NCBI RefSeq assembly: GCF_026127265.1
Contig: NZ_WWFG01000002.1
Location: 434,001-498,000 of the forward strand
Length of the DNA stretch: 64,000 nucleotides
Origin: Nostoc sp. KVJ3
GTDB lineage: Bacteria; Cyanobacteriota; Cyanobacteriia; Cyanobacteriales; Nostocaceae
Direction of reading: 5' to 3'
The notes beneath the pieces were generated by a model that was not told the origin of the DNA, did no database searches, and was given only the letters and a program-made list of their open reading frames with translations. Both the position numbers and the translations under genes were made by a program. Below are positions 33,246-41,363 of this stretch, one piece after another (position 1 is the stretch's first letter; every line of letters begins with the position of its first letter).

Positions 33246-34202
33246 ATGGCTAACGCACCTTTAGACGCTTACATCGGCTTCGGACAAGTTTCATTTGACA
33301 ACGACGGTAAGCTTTGGGCTTGCCTGACAACGAACAATAAACAAGCAGGGGATAGGGAAAAGTACAACTTCACAGGTACAGAATTCACGATCCAAGGAAG
33401 TGCATTTGCTGGGATGATCGATGGTGAAAATTATTGGCTCATCAGCACTCTTGCAAGCGGAAGCTGTAATCCCAAGGGTGGTATTTTTGAGTTTAAGGTA
33501 TGGAAGCAGGGCGAGGGTGGTGCTAAGGGTAGCTTTGATAAAGCAGCAGGTGAAGCTCAAGCCTTGCAATGGCAAAAAGATGGATGTAATGCTGCTATCG
33601 AAGTAAGCGGCATTCCTGCCTTAAAAACCTTTGTAAAGGTACTGCATGAATTGAAGATTATTGCTACAAATGAAACTCGCGAAATCGTGGCACGGCTCAA
33701 TATCACAGATGAGCAATGCCCTGCCTTAGAGGAAGCACTTGCAGTTTTTTGGGCATACCTTATCGGTAATGAAGGTAATACACCTGATGAGGGTACACCC
33801 GCCTACGAAGCAGCATTGCTAATCAACGATGCCGGACTGATGTCGCTCCCAGCGCTTTCGCCTGAAATGCTGCCTAATGTGCCAAGAAAGAATGTAATGG
33901 GCAAGATTACAGGACACAAGGTAGAGTGCTTCCCATTCACTGGCAATCTCCCATCCTACGATGCAATCACTGTAGCGTTGCCGAAAAAAGAAGAAAAGAA
34001 GAGCGGTAAAGGTAGTTGGGGCAGCAGTGGTGGTGTTGACCCAACAAAGGTATTGGAAGCACGTCAGGCATTCATCATAAAAAACTTCAATGAAGCGGGT
34101 TTAACGACAAATGCAACGACATTAAAAGATGTGTTTGACGTGGCATCCCTGAAGGATGGTAAATTGTTTCTCGATTTTCTAGCAGTAGTAATGGGCAAAT
34201 AA
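33246..34202 (+). CDS. Two-domain hypothetical protein with Gly/Ser linker
   Basis: 318 aa from the ATG at 33246 (an ATG at 33180 gives an unlikely basic extension). Residues 1-100 are beta-rich (YIGFGQVSFDNDGKLWACLTTNNKQ), the middle is helical, then KKEEKKSGKGSWGSSGG forms a flexible linker (about 250-266), and the last 55 residues repeat as the free 68-aa protein at 30366. The layout (beta-rich, OB-like N-domain, linker, small tail domain) recalls single-strand DNA-binding proteins with protein-interaction tails, but this is speculation. No family recognised. Confidence 0.6.
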   Translation: MANAPLDAYIGFGQVSFDNDGKLWACLTTNNKQAGDREKYNFTGTEFTIQGSAFAGMIDGENYWLISTLASGSCNPKGGIFEFKVWKQGEGGAKGSFDKAAGEAQALQWQKDGCNAAIEVSGIPALKTFVKVLHELKIIATNETREIVARLNITDEQCPALEEALAVFWAYLIGNEGNTPDEGTPAYEAALLINDAGLMSLPALSPEMLPNVPRKNVMGKITGHKVECFPFTGNLPSYDAITVALPKKEEKKSGKGSWGSSGGVDPTKVLEARQAFIIKNFNEAGLTTNATTLKDVFDVASLKDGKLFLDFLAVVMGK

Positions 34203-34382
34203 ATGGATGCAATTACTGAATCGCTTAAGTGGTTATTGCTTGCCGAAACCTCTCTAGCAAGGGCAATAGAGGTTTCTGATTTGAGTAAAGTAGATACTTT
34301 AATACTTCAGGGAATACTGCAAAGTGTTAGCTATCAATCACAGGTAATCGAGAGAGTAATAGGGTACAAATCTCGTAGTTGA
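34203..34382 (+). CDS. 59-aa hypothetical protein
   Basis: Starts directly after the previous stop (TAA-ATG) and reads MDAITESLKWLLLAETSLAR...DTLILQGILQSVSYQSQVIERVIGYKSRS: two amphipathic helices, hydrophobic N-terminal one. Its stop overlaps the left edge of TGWCA array 3. Confidence 0.55.
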   Translation: MDAITESLKWLLLAETSLARAIEVSDLSKVDTLILQGILQSVSYQSQVIERVIGYKSRS

Positions 34383-34471
34383 TACCCTTGCAAACAAAAG
34401 TGTCACTTTATCTGACAAATATTTTGACACTTTTTTTGACATAAATAATGACACTTTCTAAAACATACCTA
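34381..34471. repeat. TGWCA array 3
   Basis: Units at 34401 (TGTCA), 34413, 34425, 34437 and 34449 (TGACA), exact 12-bp period. GATACC at 34381-34386; TACCTA at 34466-34471, 12 nt after the last unit. Two TTGACA hexamers here could be promoter -35 boxes: the one at 34436 has TAAAAC 17 bp downstream. Confidence 0.9.
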
Positions 34472-34477
34472 TCAACG

Positions 34478-34699
34478 ATGATTACAACACACAACGACAA
34501 TTTACGAGTAGCCCTAAAAGCTGAAGAATGCATTGAGGGGCTTGTTATCGAACGTGATATGCAAACAGGTACTTGGCACTGGCATTACCAAGACCTGAAC
34601 TCACACACACTTTATAGCTGTTCTGATGGGTTCTCTACTTCACTCGATACACTGATACACTTTACTGCTTACATTTGTGAGGAATTTAAGGCAAAATGA
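34478..34699 (+). CDS. Small hypothetical protein
   Basis: 73 aa from the ATG at 34478; the longer frame from 34448 starts within the array. ITTHNDNLRVALKAEECIEGLVIERDMQTGTWHWHYQDLNSHTLYSCS: a beta-rich small protein, no family recognised. Its stop overlaps the next start (ATGA). Confidence 0.55.
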   Translation: MITTHNDNLRVALKAEECIEGLVIERDMQTGTWHWHYQDLNSHTLYSCSDGFSTSLDTLIHFTAYICEEFKAK

Positions 34700-35010
34700 C
34701 AACACAAACACCAGACTCACCACACTTCGAAAACTTTGAATTCTGCTTATCTACACTCAAAAACTTAGGCTACAGAGGAGACTTGCTTAACAGCAAGAGA
34801 ACATATCAATATCTCAGAAGCCTAATGGTAGATATGGAATGCCAACAGCCACGCAGGGGATACGATAAGCTATGGCAGATAATGCAGCCAGCTACACAAC
34901 AAAGCAAATATCTGATACTGCTTAGATGGCAGTTATCAATGATAGTCGCAACAATTGTATACAACTCTGATATCGAGAAAGATTGTAAATTCCCATCATG
35001 CGAGATGTAG
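34696..35010 (+). CDS. Small helical hypothetical protein
   Basis: 104 aa. FENFEFCLSTLKNLGYRGDLLNSKRTYQYLRSLMVDMECQQPRRGYDKLWQIMQ, mostly helical. Coupled to the gene before it (ATGA) and followed at once by the ATPase gene. Could be an accessory factor of the ATPase; no family recognised. Confidence 0.55.
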   Translation: MTTQTPDSPHFENFEFCLSTLKNLGYRGDLLNSKRTYQYLRSLMVDMECQQPRRGYDKLWQIMQPATQQSKYLILLRWQLSMIVATIVYNSDIEKDCKFPSCEM

Positions 35011-35012
35011 AT

Positions 35013-36458
35013 ATGAGTGAAAAGACAGAGGGCTACAAGAAGCAAATTGCTAAGACGATATTCAGCGGAAGTAAGCAACAGCAAAAGATATCTGAGATAT
35101 TAAAACAAATGGAAGCGGATAAAGAACTCACTGATGACGAGAAATTACTTATTGAGTCACAAGTTACTCAGATAAATATCCCACTTGCAAGCAACGATAA
35201 TAACGAGAGTGAGAGCAGTAAGAAGTCAGAGAGGTTGTTTCCCAAGTACGACCTTGATGATGATTTCAAACTTCCTTGTGGTGTCAAAGAGTTTGGATTT
35301 GATGAAAATTGCAACGACATTGCAAGGCAGTACGGGCGGTGGCTTAGGGATGTCTATCTGCCAACATTTGTACAAATGCCTGACAGCGAGCATCAGTACC
35401 CTATAGCAGTGTCATTGATGCTCCTAAATTGTCAGTGTGTTTCATCGAAAAAGATGGATATCCCAATACCCTATTTCTTGGGTAACAGAGGAAGTGGTAA
35501 AACAGAACTTAGCAAGAGCATCAGACAGCATTATCCCGACCATCTGGCACTGCAATTCATGCCGGCGGATACAGGCGCTAGCATTTGCGAAAGACTTGAC
35601 AACAGCTTCAGGGGCAAGGAAGTGAGTCTATCGGTGTTTGACAACTTTAATCCGTCGATATTCGTTGTCAAGGCAATGGATTTCTATCAGGTACTGCTTG
35701 CAACAAATAAAGAAGACAGTATCAGGCGAAAGAGTGCAGCTAGTAACGATGAGGGCAAGTCAGAATGGGAAACATATTGCTACAAGATACTTACAAGCGT
35801 GTTTGATTTGGCATCTGAAGGTAAGGTAGAGTTTGGTGAAATGTACCGTCGTATGCTTACTCTCAAGTTTAAAAATGGTACTCCCATGGCTAAACGTATA
35901 GCCTATGACTGGGAAGCACAACAAAGAATATTTCAACGCATCTGGGGTGAAGCTGAGATGCCAAACATCAAACGTATTTATGCCAAGGCATTAAGAGATA
36001 TGGTACGACTTTCACCTAACGAGATACCCAATGAGATACCATCCGAGCAATGGGCATACTGTATAGTGCCGATTGCAGTAGGTAACTATTGTGGGATATG
36101 GGAAAGCGTAGAAGATGGAATAGCTCATTTTGCAAGACATTTCAAATACCTGAAGGGTGATAACAGTGGCGTAGGTAGTATGCTCTCAAAAGTACTTACG
36201 AAGTACATCAAGGAAGAATTGCCAAAAGTAGCAGCAAGTAATAGAACTAATAGGTATGCATCAGAAGTGTCAAAGCTTATTGATGTAGAGATACCACAAG
36301 ATGCACTAAAGAAAGAACTTACTACACGCATGGGGTTTGATGTAGGTAGGCGTGATATGGATGAAATTATCATGCTAATGGCAAATTTTGGGTATACCTA
36401 TGAGCGGTTGGGTACTGCTATGGGATTTGTGAAGCAACAGTCACTCAAAAAAGAGTAG
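35013..36458 (+). CDS. P-loop ATPase of the element (helicase/AAA-like)
   Basis: 481 aa from the ATG at 35013 (an ATG at 34998 overlaps the previous gene). Walker A FLGNRGSGKTE at residues 157-164, followed by DHLALQFMPADTGASICERLDNSF and a Walker B-like strand with SLSVFDNFNP; later LATNKEDSIRRK resembles the sensor region of the helicase/primase ATPases found in phages and plasmids (DUF927/D5-like AAA). A charged helical N-terminus precedes. The C-terminal ~180 residues are helical and basic. A replication or DNA-translocation motor is most likely. It is the largest enzyme in the rightward block. Confidence 0.7.
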   Translation: MSEKTEGYKKQIAKTIFSGSKQQQKISEILKQMEADKELTDDEKLLIESQVTQINIPLASNDNNESESSKKSERLFPKYDLDDDFKLPCGVKEFGFDENCNDIARQYGRWLRDVYLPTFVQMPDSEHQYPIAVSLMLLNCQCVSSKKMDIPIPYFLGNRGSGKTELSKSIRQHYPDHLALQFMPADTGASICERLDNSFRGKEVSLSVFDNFNPSIFVVKAMDFYQVLLATNKEDSIRRKSAASNDEGKSEWETYCYKILTSVFDLASEGKVEFGEMYRRMLTLKFKNGTPMAKRIAYDWEAQQRIFQRIWGEAEMPNIKRIYAKALRDMVRLSPNEIPNEIPSEQWAYCIVPIAVGNYCGIWESVEDGIAHFARHFKYLKGDNSGVGSMLSKVLTKYIKEELPKVAASNRTNRYASEVSKLIDVEIPQDALKKELTTRMGFDVGRRDMDEIIMLMANFGYTYERLGTAMGFVKQQSLKKE

Positions 36459-36464
36459 GCAGTA

Positions 36465-36526
36465 GATATCCGAAAGACTGTCATTTTAAATGACATAAAT
36501 AATGACACTTCAGAGAATAAGGGTAC
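36465..36526. repeat. TGWCA array 4 (short form)
   Basis: Only three units: TGTCA at 36479, TGACA at 36491 and 36503, 12-bp period, spacer TAAATAA kept. GATATCC at 36465-36471 is 7 nt before the first unit; GGGTAC at 36521. The following gene starts at 36532. Confidence 0.85.
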
Positions 36527-36531
36527 AAGCA

Positions 36532-37621
36532 ATGATTGAATTATCTACCAACGATTATGAGCCACAAGTATTAACAGCTATAGACAGGATATTGGTAGAA
36601 CGCTTAGAAAGTATACCTTTATCTATCAGTTACTCAGGTGGCAAGGACAGTACCGCAGTTGTGGCACTTGTTCTCTTGATGATAGATATTGGTTTGCTCA
36701 AGAAAGAAGACATCACTATACTACACAGTGATACAACGATTGAGTTTCCATTACTCACTAAATCTACTTTTAAGGTACTTGATGCCATTAACGGTTGTGG
36801 CATAAAGACTCTTGTAGTAACCGCTCCTGTTGAACAAAGGTTCTTCGCTTGTTTATTCGCTAAAGGCTATCCAGTGCCGAACTATGCGGTAAGGTGGTGC
36901 ACTGATTATTTGAAATTACGCCCACAGCTACGAGCTAGAAAACTCTTAAAGGATGCCTATGTTCTCACTGGTGAGCATTACGGGGAATCATCCAATAGAG
37001 ACAAAAAACTATCATCATGCGGCAGTAATGACTGCGGGCAAATCGAGATACAAAAAAGTGTATCAAAGGAAAAAATGATACGACCCATCATCGACTGGAG
37101 GGATTGCAATGTATGGGATTTTATAGCCGTATATGGCGATAAATATCTCTATAACGGGCTGTTTAATGAGATATCAAATGTATACGAGATATCAAATGAT
37201 GAATACAAAAGTGGAAGCTTACGCACTGGTTGCATCGGCTGTCCTGTTATTCACACTGGAAGGCACTACAACACCGAGAATAAAGGTGTACCTAGCAGAT
37301 TGTCCCTAAAACTTAGATTGATCTTAGAGGAAATGAAAAACGACAATTTAAGGGTACGTAACCCTAAAAAAAACAGGCTTAAAACCTAATGGACACATTC
37401 CATTAGGTTCCCTCTCATTAGCAGCACGAAGATATTATTGGGTAGAAGTAAGAAACCTTAATAATGAATTCAGAGATGAGGGGATAACACTCATTGGTGA
37501 TGATGAGGTTAATTTAATCGATGAGTGTCTAGCGCTTGGAAAGTATCCACAAACATACAAGACTGACATGATTCCAATGTTAGAAGCAGAGTGGGAAACA
37601 AGGAAGCCGTCATGGATTTAA
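36532..37621 (+). pseudogene. PAPS-reductase/DndC-like protein interrupted by a frameshift in an A8 run
   Basis: The first frame (36532-37389, 285 aa) has the ATP-pyrophosphatase PP-loop SYSGGKDSTA, then LHSDTTIEFPLL, VRWCTDYLKLRP, HYGESSNRDKKLSSCGSNDCG and RTGCIGCPVI, as in the phosphoadenylyl-sulphate reductase/DndC superfamily of mobile elements, where cysteines may hold an iron-sulphur cluster. It stops after a run of eight A (37366-37373). One base fewer would join it to a second open stretch ending at 37621, which reads TGLKPNGHIPLGSLSLAARRYYWVEV, the usual C-terminus of this family; the intact protein would be about 362 aa. Cause: mutation, sequencing error, or transcript slippage. Confidence 0.75.
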
Positions 37622-37637
37622 CAGTATCTTGAGAACA

Positions 37638-38174
37638 ATGAAAACTAGCCAACAATACTCAAAAGTAAAGCGAGTCTACTATGACATCCATACGGGCGAG
37701 AGAAGTGAATCAAGGCAATCTAAAGAACAAGTATGCTTTGACTCTACATCAGAGTTCAACTGTTACAGAATGATATCGAATTACCTTCAGTCACCATTAT
37801 TTGATATCGACATCCACAGTACTTTAGACTTTGGTAGTGTCCGATGGAAAGTTGACTTTCAGATAACAGCAAGGCGCAATCAACCTATCGCTAATGCTAT
37901 TCTTGCTGAATTGGTAAACATTTTCCACGACACAACACACACTTCACTAGCGCAAATATTTATCGAGTATAAAGGCGTGCAAGACAACAACTTTGTTGGC
38001 AAGATGACACAATTAGCAAGCATTACGCCGATGTTCGCAAAAACAATAATACTTGTCAGCGACCACAACACAGCATTCGGGTGCTACGACAATAATCGAA
38101 ATCGTTTCTACTGTCACCCAATTATCAGTAGTAGCTTATTAGAATCGAAATTACGCCAAATAGTGCAAGGTTAA
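37638..38174 (+). CDS. PD-(D/E)XK nuclease-like protein
   Basis: 178 aa from the ATG at 37638 (an ATG at 37629 adds three residues). Pattern: CFDSTSEFNCYRMISNY...IHSTLDFGSVRWKVDFQI...AQIFIEYKGVQDNNFVGKMTQL. The spaced Glu (SEF), Asp (VDF) and Glu-x-Lys (EYK) match the restriction-endonuclease-like fold used by phage recombination, resolvase and TnsA-type nucleases. A substrate cannot be named. It lies between the PAPS-reductase-like gene and the protein at 38179, suggesting a DNA-processing module. Confidence 0.55.
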   Translation: MKTSQQYSKVKRVYYDIHTGERSESRQSKEQVCFDSTSEFNCYRMISNYLQSPLFDIDIHSTLDFGSVRWKVDFQITARRNQPIANAILAELVNIFHDTTHTSLAQIFIEYKGVQDNNFVGKMTQLASITPMFAKTIILVSDHNTAFGCYDNNRNRFYCHPIISSSLLESKLRQIVQG

Positions 38175-38178
38175 AAAT

Positions 38179-38988
38179 ATGAAAGAAGAAGTAAATTACC
38201 CACACATAGGACAATTTCACTGGCAATATTTTCAACAGCAAGGTGGTAAACGAAATGTAGCAGTATCCTCTACTGTGCCAAGAGTAGAAATGATGTTAGA
38301 CAGTGGGATGGTAAAAGAGTTCAGTGACAAAAAAAGAGAACATTGTTACTCAGTACTGTTTGATAGCAAGTACGTATTCGAGTACTTCTATCAGAAGATA
38401 GTAGTGAATATGGGATGGGAAAACAACGGGCGGATTGATATTAAGGTATTAAGATGCTTTCTCGATGACTTCTTATTGCACTGTGAATCAAAATGCAGTA
38501 GTAGAGAACAACAAAGCATTGAAGCGCAAGCGCTGGCATTATCGCAGCAATTTCCACATAAAAGCTTTGAACAGTGGAAGCAAGAGTTAATAGGCGATAT
38601 TAAGCAACAATGGGTAGGAGATTTTGATGAAGACAACAATAGGGAAATGTCGTTGGGGGAACAAGACATTGCGGCGGACGATACTGCTATCAAACTTGTA
38701 TCAGATGAGAAGGAAGAAGATGTAGCTAATCTAGGGAATAGGGCTGAATGGCTGGGAGAAGGCATAGACGATGATGCTGATGAATGCGAAATATTTGACG
38801 GTGATAACGATATACCGTCGAATGAATTCTGGGAACAAGTAAATAAAGGCAACAAAGGGGAAGCAAGTATTAGCGATAGAAGTATTAGGGAACTCAAGAA
38901 AATTGCCACTGACCTTAAAATAAAGGGCTATAGCAATATGAAAAAAGATGAACTAATAGCAGCAATAGAATTAAACAGCAACAAATAA
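38179..38988 (+). CDS. Hypothetical protein with C-terminal SAP/Rho-N-like motif
   Basis: 269 aa. The start is 4 bp after the previous stop. Helical N-terminus (about 1-130), a very acidic middle (DEDNNREMSLGEQD, DDDADECEIFDGDNDIPS), and a final 35 residues SIRELKKIATDLKIKGYSNMKKDELIAAIEL, which is the helix-extended loop-helix of SAP/Rho-N domains that bind nucleic acid. Probably targets the module's enzymes to DNA. A strong terminator follows. Confidence 0.65.
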   Translation: MKEEVNYPHIGQFHWQYFQQQGGKRNVAVSSTVPRVEMMLDSGMVKEFSDKKREHCYSVLFDSKYVFEYFYQKIVVNMGWENNGRIDIKVLRCFLDDFLLHCESKCSSREQQSIEAQALALSQQFPHKSFEQWKQELIGDIKQQWVGDFDEDNNREMSLGEQDIAADDTAIKLVSDEKEEDVANLGNRAEWLGEGIDDDADECEIFDGDNDIPSNEFWEQVNKGNKGEASISDRSIRELKKIATDLKIKGYSNMKKDELIAAIELNSNK

Positions 38989-39010
38989 CGCAATATCAAT
39001 ACCTTCAGCA

Positions 39011-39044
39011 ACATCACAGGTTCAATACTTGTGGTGTTTTTTTT
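39011..39044 (+). terminator. Rho-independent terminator of the 36532-38988 module
   Basis: Stem ACATCACAGG/CTTGTGGTGT (39011-39020, 39028-39037, two wobble pairs), 7-nt loop, then a run of eight T. It lies 22 bp after the stop. Confidence 0.8.
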
Positions 39045-39050
39045 ATTGGG

Positions 39051-39140
39051 GTATACCTCTCTAGAAAAGTGACATAAAAAGTGTCATTTTTTTTGTCATT
39101 TTTTCTGTCAGTTAAACTGACACTTTTAAAAACAGGTATA
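39051..39140. repeat. TGWCA array 5
   Basis: Units at 39070 (TGACA), 39082, 39094, 39106 (TGTCA) and 39118 (TGACA), exact 12-bp period. GTATACC (39051-39057) is 12 nt before and GGTATA (39135-39140) 12 nt after. It lies between the 3' ends of convergent genes and downstream of a terminator, so it cannot be a promoter for either neighbour. Confidence 0.92.
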
Positions 39141-39143
39141 TCA

Positions 39144-39416
39144 CTACAAACTTATCTTCGTTTCTACCCTTACAAGGCGTTCTCTCACTTCTGATATATC
39201 ATGCTGTATGTCATCAAGTATACGGCTGTTATTTTGGCTATTAGACTTGAGGCTTGTTAGGTCGTATGCCATTGCTTCATCACGTCTCTCTTGCTGTCGT
39301 GCAAGCTCTTGTCGGTGTTTTCTGCTATCAATCATTTCTTTTAGAAGTAGCATTGATAGTGGTATACCGATAGTTAATAATGTTGCCATAAGTTCACCTG
39401 CGATATGTTTGTCCAT
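39144..39416 (-). CDS. Small membrane coiled-coil protein
   Basis: 90 aa: one membrane helix near the N-terminus (GELMATLLTIGIPLSMLLLKEMI), then a long coiled coil (SRKHRQELARQQERRDEAMAYDL...ILDDIQHDISEVRERLVRVETKI). The layout matches phage holin-like or spanin-like accessory proteins, and small haemolysin-XhlA-type proteins. It is the last gene of the leftward operon, after a terminator that may reduce its expression. Confidence 0.6.
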   Translation of the reverse strand: MDKHIAGELMATLLTIGIPLSMLLLKEMIDSRKHRQELARQQERRDEAMAYDLTSLKSNSQNNSRILDDIQHDISEVRERLVRVETKISL

Positions 39417-39454
39417 TTTATTTTTACTCTCATTTTAGTACCCTGGTATAGACA

Positions 39455-39500
39455 GAAAAACACCCTACCAATACATCAAGGGAGATAATTGATAGGGTGT
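39455..39500 (-). terminator. Terminator inside the leftward operon
   Basis: Stem ACACCCTACCAAT/ATTGATAGGGTGT (39460-39472, 39488-39500, one mismatch) followed on the minus strand by TTTTTC. It lies just after the 39525 gene and before 39416, so the membrane coiled-coil gene may be a separate unit. Confidence 0.7.
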
Positions 39501-39524
39501 ATGTGTGAGGAAAGAAAAATGCTG

Positions 39525-39749
39525 TTACGCTACTTTGCTAGCAAGCGAGAAGTCAAGGTAATATTCTCGTCCAGCAATAAAAAAGTCTTGCGCTTCAGTG
39601 TTAGAAACATCTATTGTTAATTCAGCGTATGGTGTGAACTTCCAAAAATCTTTGTTCTCTTCACTTGTATTTGTGACAGCCTCTAACTTGGCTGTTTGGT
39701 GGCAGTTAGCGTAATTCGTAACGCTTACGACTTTAAACTTAGCCCGCAT
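39525..39749 (-). CDS. Small phage-like hypothetical protein
   Basis: 74 aa: FKVVSVTNYANCHQTAKLEAVTNTSEENKDFWKFTPYAELTIDVSNTEAQDFFIAGREYYLDFS. The pattern EENKxFxKxTPxxxLTIxVxNxxAxxFFxxGxEYYLDF is familiar from small proteins in phage structural or near-structural regions, function unknown. Its start overlaps the previous gene. Confidence 0.65.
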   Translation of the reverse strand: MRAKFKVVSVTNYANCHQTAKLEAVTNTSEENKDFWKFTPYAELTIDVSNTEAQDFFIAGREYYLDFSLASKVA

Positions 39750-39930
39750 TTTTCACCTCACTAACAGGTGCTTGTACAGGTTGTAATGGTACTGCTACAA
39801 CAATAGATTTTTTAGCTTTTAATTCATCCTTTATTACACGTACTTTTTGCGCTTCTGATAAGGATGTTTTCAAGCCTTCGGGCAGAATTCGCTGACGTGG
39901 TAAATCACCATAAAAAGGTCTAGATGGCAT
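39739..39930 (-). CDS. Small hypothetical protein
   Basis: 63 aa, basic and Pro-rich (MPSRPFYGDLPRQRILPEGLKTSLSEAQKVRVIKDELKAKK). Overlaps both neighbours by about 11 bp. No family recognised. Confidence 0.55.
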   Translation of the reverse strand: MPSRPFYGDLPRQRILPEGLKTSLSEAQKVRVIKDELKAKKSIVVAVPLQPVQAPVSEVKNAG

Positions 39931-40144
39931 GATCGTTCCCCTCTACTAATGTGTGTGGTACGTTGACGGGTGACTGTTGCTGTGGTTGGGCAGGTTGCTG
40001 AATTGCTTGCAATAAGATGCTAGTAATACCTGCAACAGTGTTGGCGGTATTAGAACTTACTACCTTTGTCTGTCCTAGTACTTGAAAACCTTCACCGATG
40101 AGACTTAGTGCTAATTGAATAATGCGTAAAGTGTTTGCGTTCAT
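39920..40144 (-). CDS. Small hypothetical protein with hydrophobic helix
   Basis: 74 aa: MNANTLRIIQLALSLIGEGFQVLGQTKVVSSNTANTVAGITSILLQAI, moderately hydrophobic helices, then a Gln/Pro tail (QQPAQPQQQSP). Could be a membrane-associated virion or lysis component; not recognised. Its start overlaps the stop of the 163-aa gene. Confidence 0.55.
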   Translation of the reverse strand: MNANTLRIIQLALSLIGEGFQVLGQTKVVSSNTANTVAGITSILLQAIQQPAQPQQQSPVNVPHTLVEGNDHAI

Positions 40145-40632
40145 GCTTTCTTTTTGAGAAGTTGATTGAGTGATGTTTGGGCTTTCTTCGTTTGTTGTAT
40201 CCCTTGTTGTGTGGCACCAAGAATACTGTCAAGAGTAGCCCCCTGATTTGTACCGATGTACTGCCACAGTTGCAGCCGTATGTCAGTGATATAGAATTGC
40301 GGAGTAAATGATATTAAGTAACTTGTTTCAATGTCAGGTAGTTGAGTAAATCGATGTATCTGATACCTGTTGAGTATTACAGGGAAAGCATCTGCCTCAG
40401 CATATCCGGCACTTCCGAATGGTACAAATTGCGCTTGATATAAGTTACCCGCTCGATACCATGTAGGTTTTGCACTCTCACTACTAACGTATATACCGAT
40501 TGTATTGAAAGTAAACAACACGTCAGGCTCTATTGGTGGTATTGCGAGTTGCTTACCTTCTGTGTCCAAAGCGCTCCTACGGCTTGTGTCTACCATCAAT
40601 CTCCAGTCGGTCGATACGCCATAAGTACTCAT
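40141..40632 (-). CDS. Hypothetical beta-rich protein, possible virion component
   Basis: 163 aa: DTEGKQLAIPPIEPDVLFTFNTIGIYVSSESAKPTWYRAGNLYQAQFVPFGSAGYAEADAFPVILNRYQIHRF, then a helical Thr/Gln/Lys tail (ATQQGIQQTKKAQTSLNQLLKKK). Strand-rich with no signal peptide. It sits between the two candidate coat-like genes upstream and the small genes downstream. No family recognised. Confidence 0.55.
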   Translation of the reverse strand: MSTYGVSTDWRLMVDTSRRSALDTEGKQLAIPPIEPDVLFTFNTIGIYVSSESAKPTWYRAGNLYQAQFVPFGSAGYAEADAFPVILNRYQIHRFTQLPDIETSYLISFTPQFYITDIRLQLWQYIGTNQGATLDSILGATQQGIQQTKKAQTSLNQLLKKKA

Positions 40633-40642
40633 TTACCTATCC

Positions 40643-41302
40643 TCATCCTTGTGCCGCTTCTACACCAGTGCCAGTATCCGCCTCAGCCGCCAATGCCACT
40701 ATTCCATTATTGTCAGTAGCAATTTTCTCATCTTGAGCGGCAGTCGCAGCAGCAGATGTAGCGATAGGATATCTTTTGCCACCAGCGCTAATGAAGTAAG
40801 GAAAAATTTGCGACTCTGACGGCGCTTGTGAAACAGTGCCAGCATTGAGCAAGTTTCCTAACGCATTACTAATAATGAGATTAGTAGCAAATTGGGGGAA
40901 TCTAAAACTTACGGTATGGTAACTGCCAGCACGGGCAGCACCATCCGTAATAGGTTTACCTGTTTTCAAGGTAATAGACTTGCTACCTTTTGACAAACCA
41001 CGCATAACACCTGCCACAGCTTCAGCTTCAATATTGGTATTGCTACCACCTTCAGCTTTGTCGGCGGCACTTACTGTTAGCGTCGTGCCATCGGCAAGTG
41101 TAGTGGAACGCTTTATTACTTTTTTACGAGTAAAAGTAATAATCGCGTCAGCCGCCGCCACTTTACTTTGTAATTCCAAGAACCGGGTCGTTGAACTACG
41201 ACAAGAGAAAAATCCCAAGGGCTTTACTTCCTTGCCACTCTTAATTTCTTGTTGCAATCTTAAAATTGCAAAATAATCTCGACCTAACGCATTTGATGCC
41301 AT
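40643..41302 (-). CDS. Hypothetical protein, candidate structural protein
   Basis: 219 aa: MASNALGRDYFAILRLQQEIKSGKEVKPLGFFSCRSSTTRFLELQSKVAAADAIITF, basic middle (RKKVIKRSTTLADGTTLTVSAADK), Ala/Gly/Thr-rich rest including SYHTVSFRFPQFATNLIISNALGNLLN. The composition (high Ala, Thr, Ser, few Cys) resembles abundant structural proteins. No family recognised. Its position in the leftward operon beside another Ala/Thr-rich gene supports a structural role, by inference only. Confidence 0.55.
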   Translation of the reverse strand: MASNALGRDYFAILRLQQEIKSGKEVKPLGFFSCRSSTTRFLELQSKVAAADAIITFTRKKVIKRSTTLADGTTLTVSAADKAEGGSNTNIEAEAVAGVMRGLSKGSKSITLKTGKPITDGAARAGSYHTVSFRFPQFATNLIISNALGNLLNAGTVSQAPSESQIFPYFISAGGKRYPIATSAAATAAQDEKIATDNNGIVALAAEADTGTGVEAAQG

Positions 41303-41363
41303 TTCTTTAATACCAAATAATGTTTATAAGGTAGGAATTACCCTACCTATTGACAAGAAACTA

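Noticed and set aside
36532..37621. Programmed -1 frameshift at A-AAA-AAC in the PAPS-reductase-like gene
   Set aside because: A -1 shift there reaches a stop after two codons (CAG GCT TAA). The continuing C-terminal frame is +1 (or -2), so classical -1 slippage does not join the parts.
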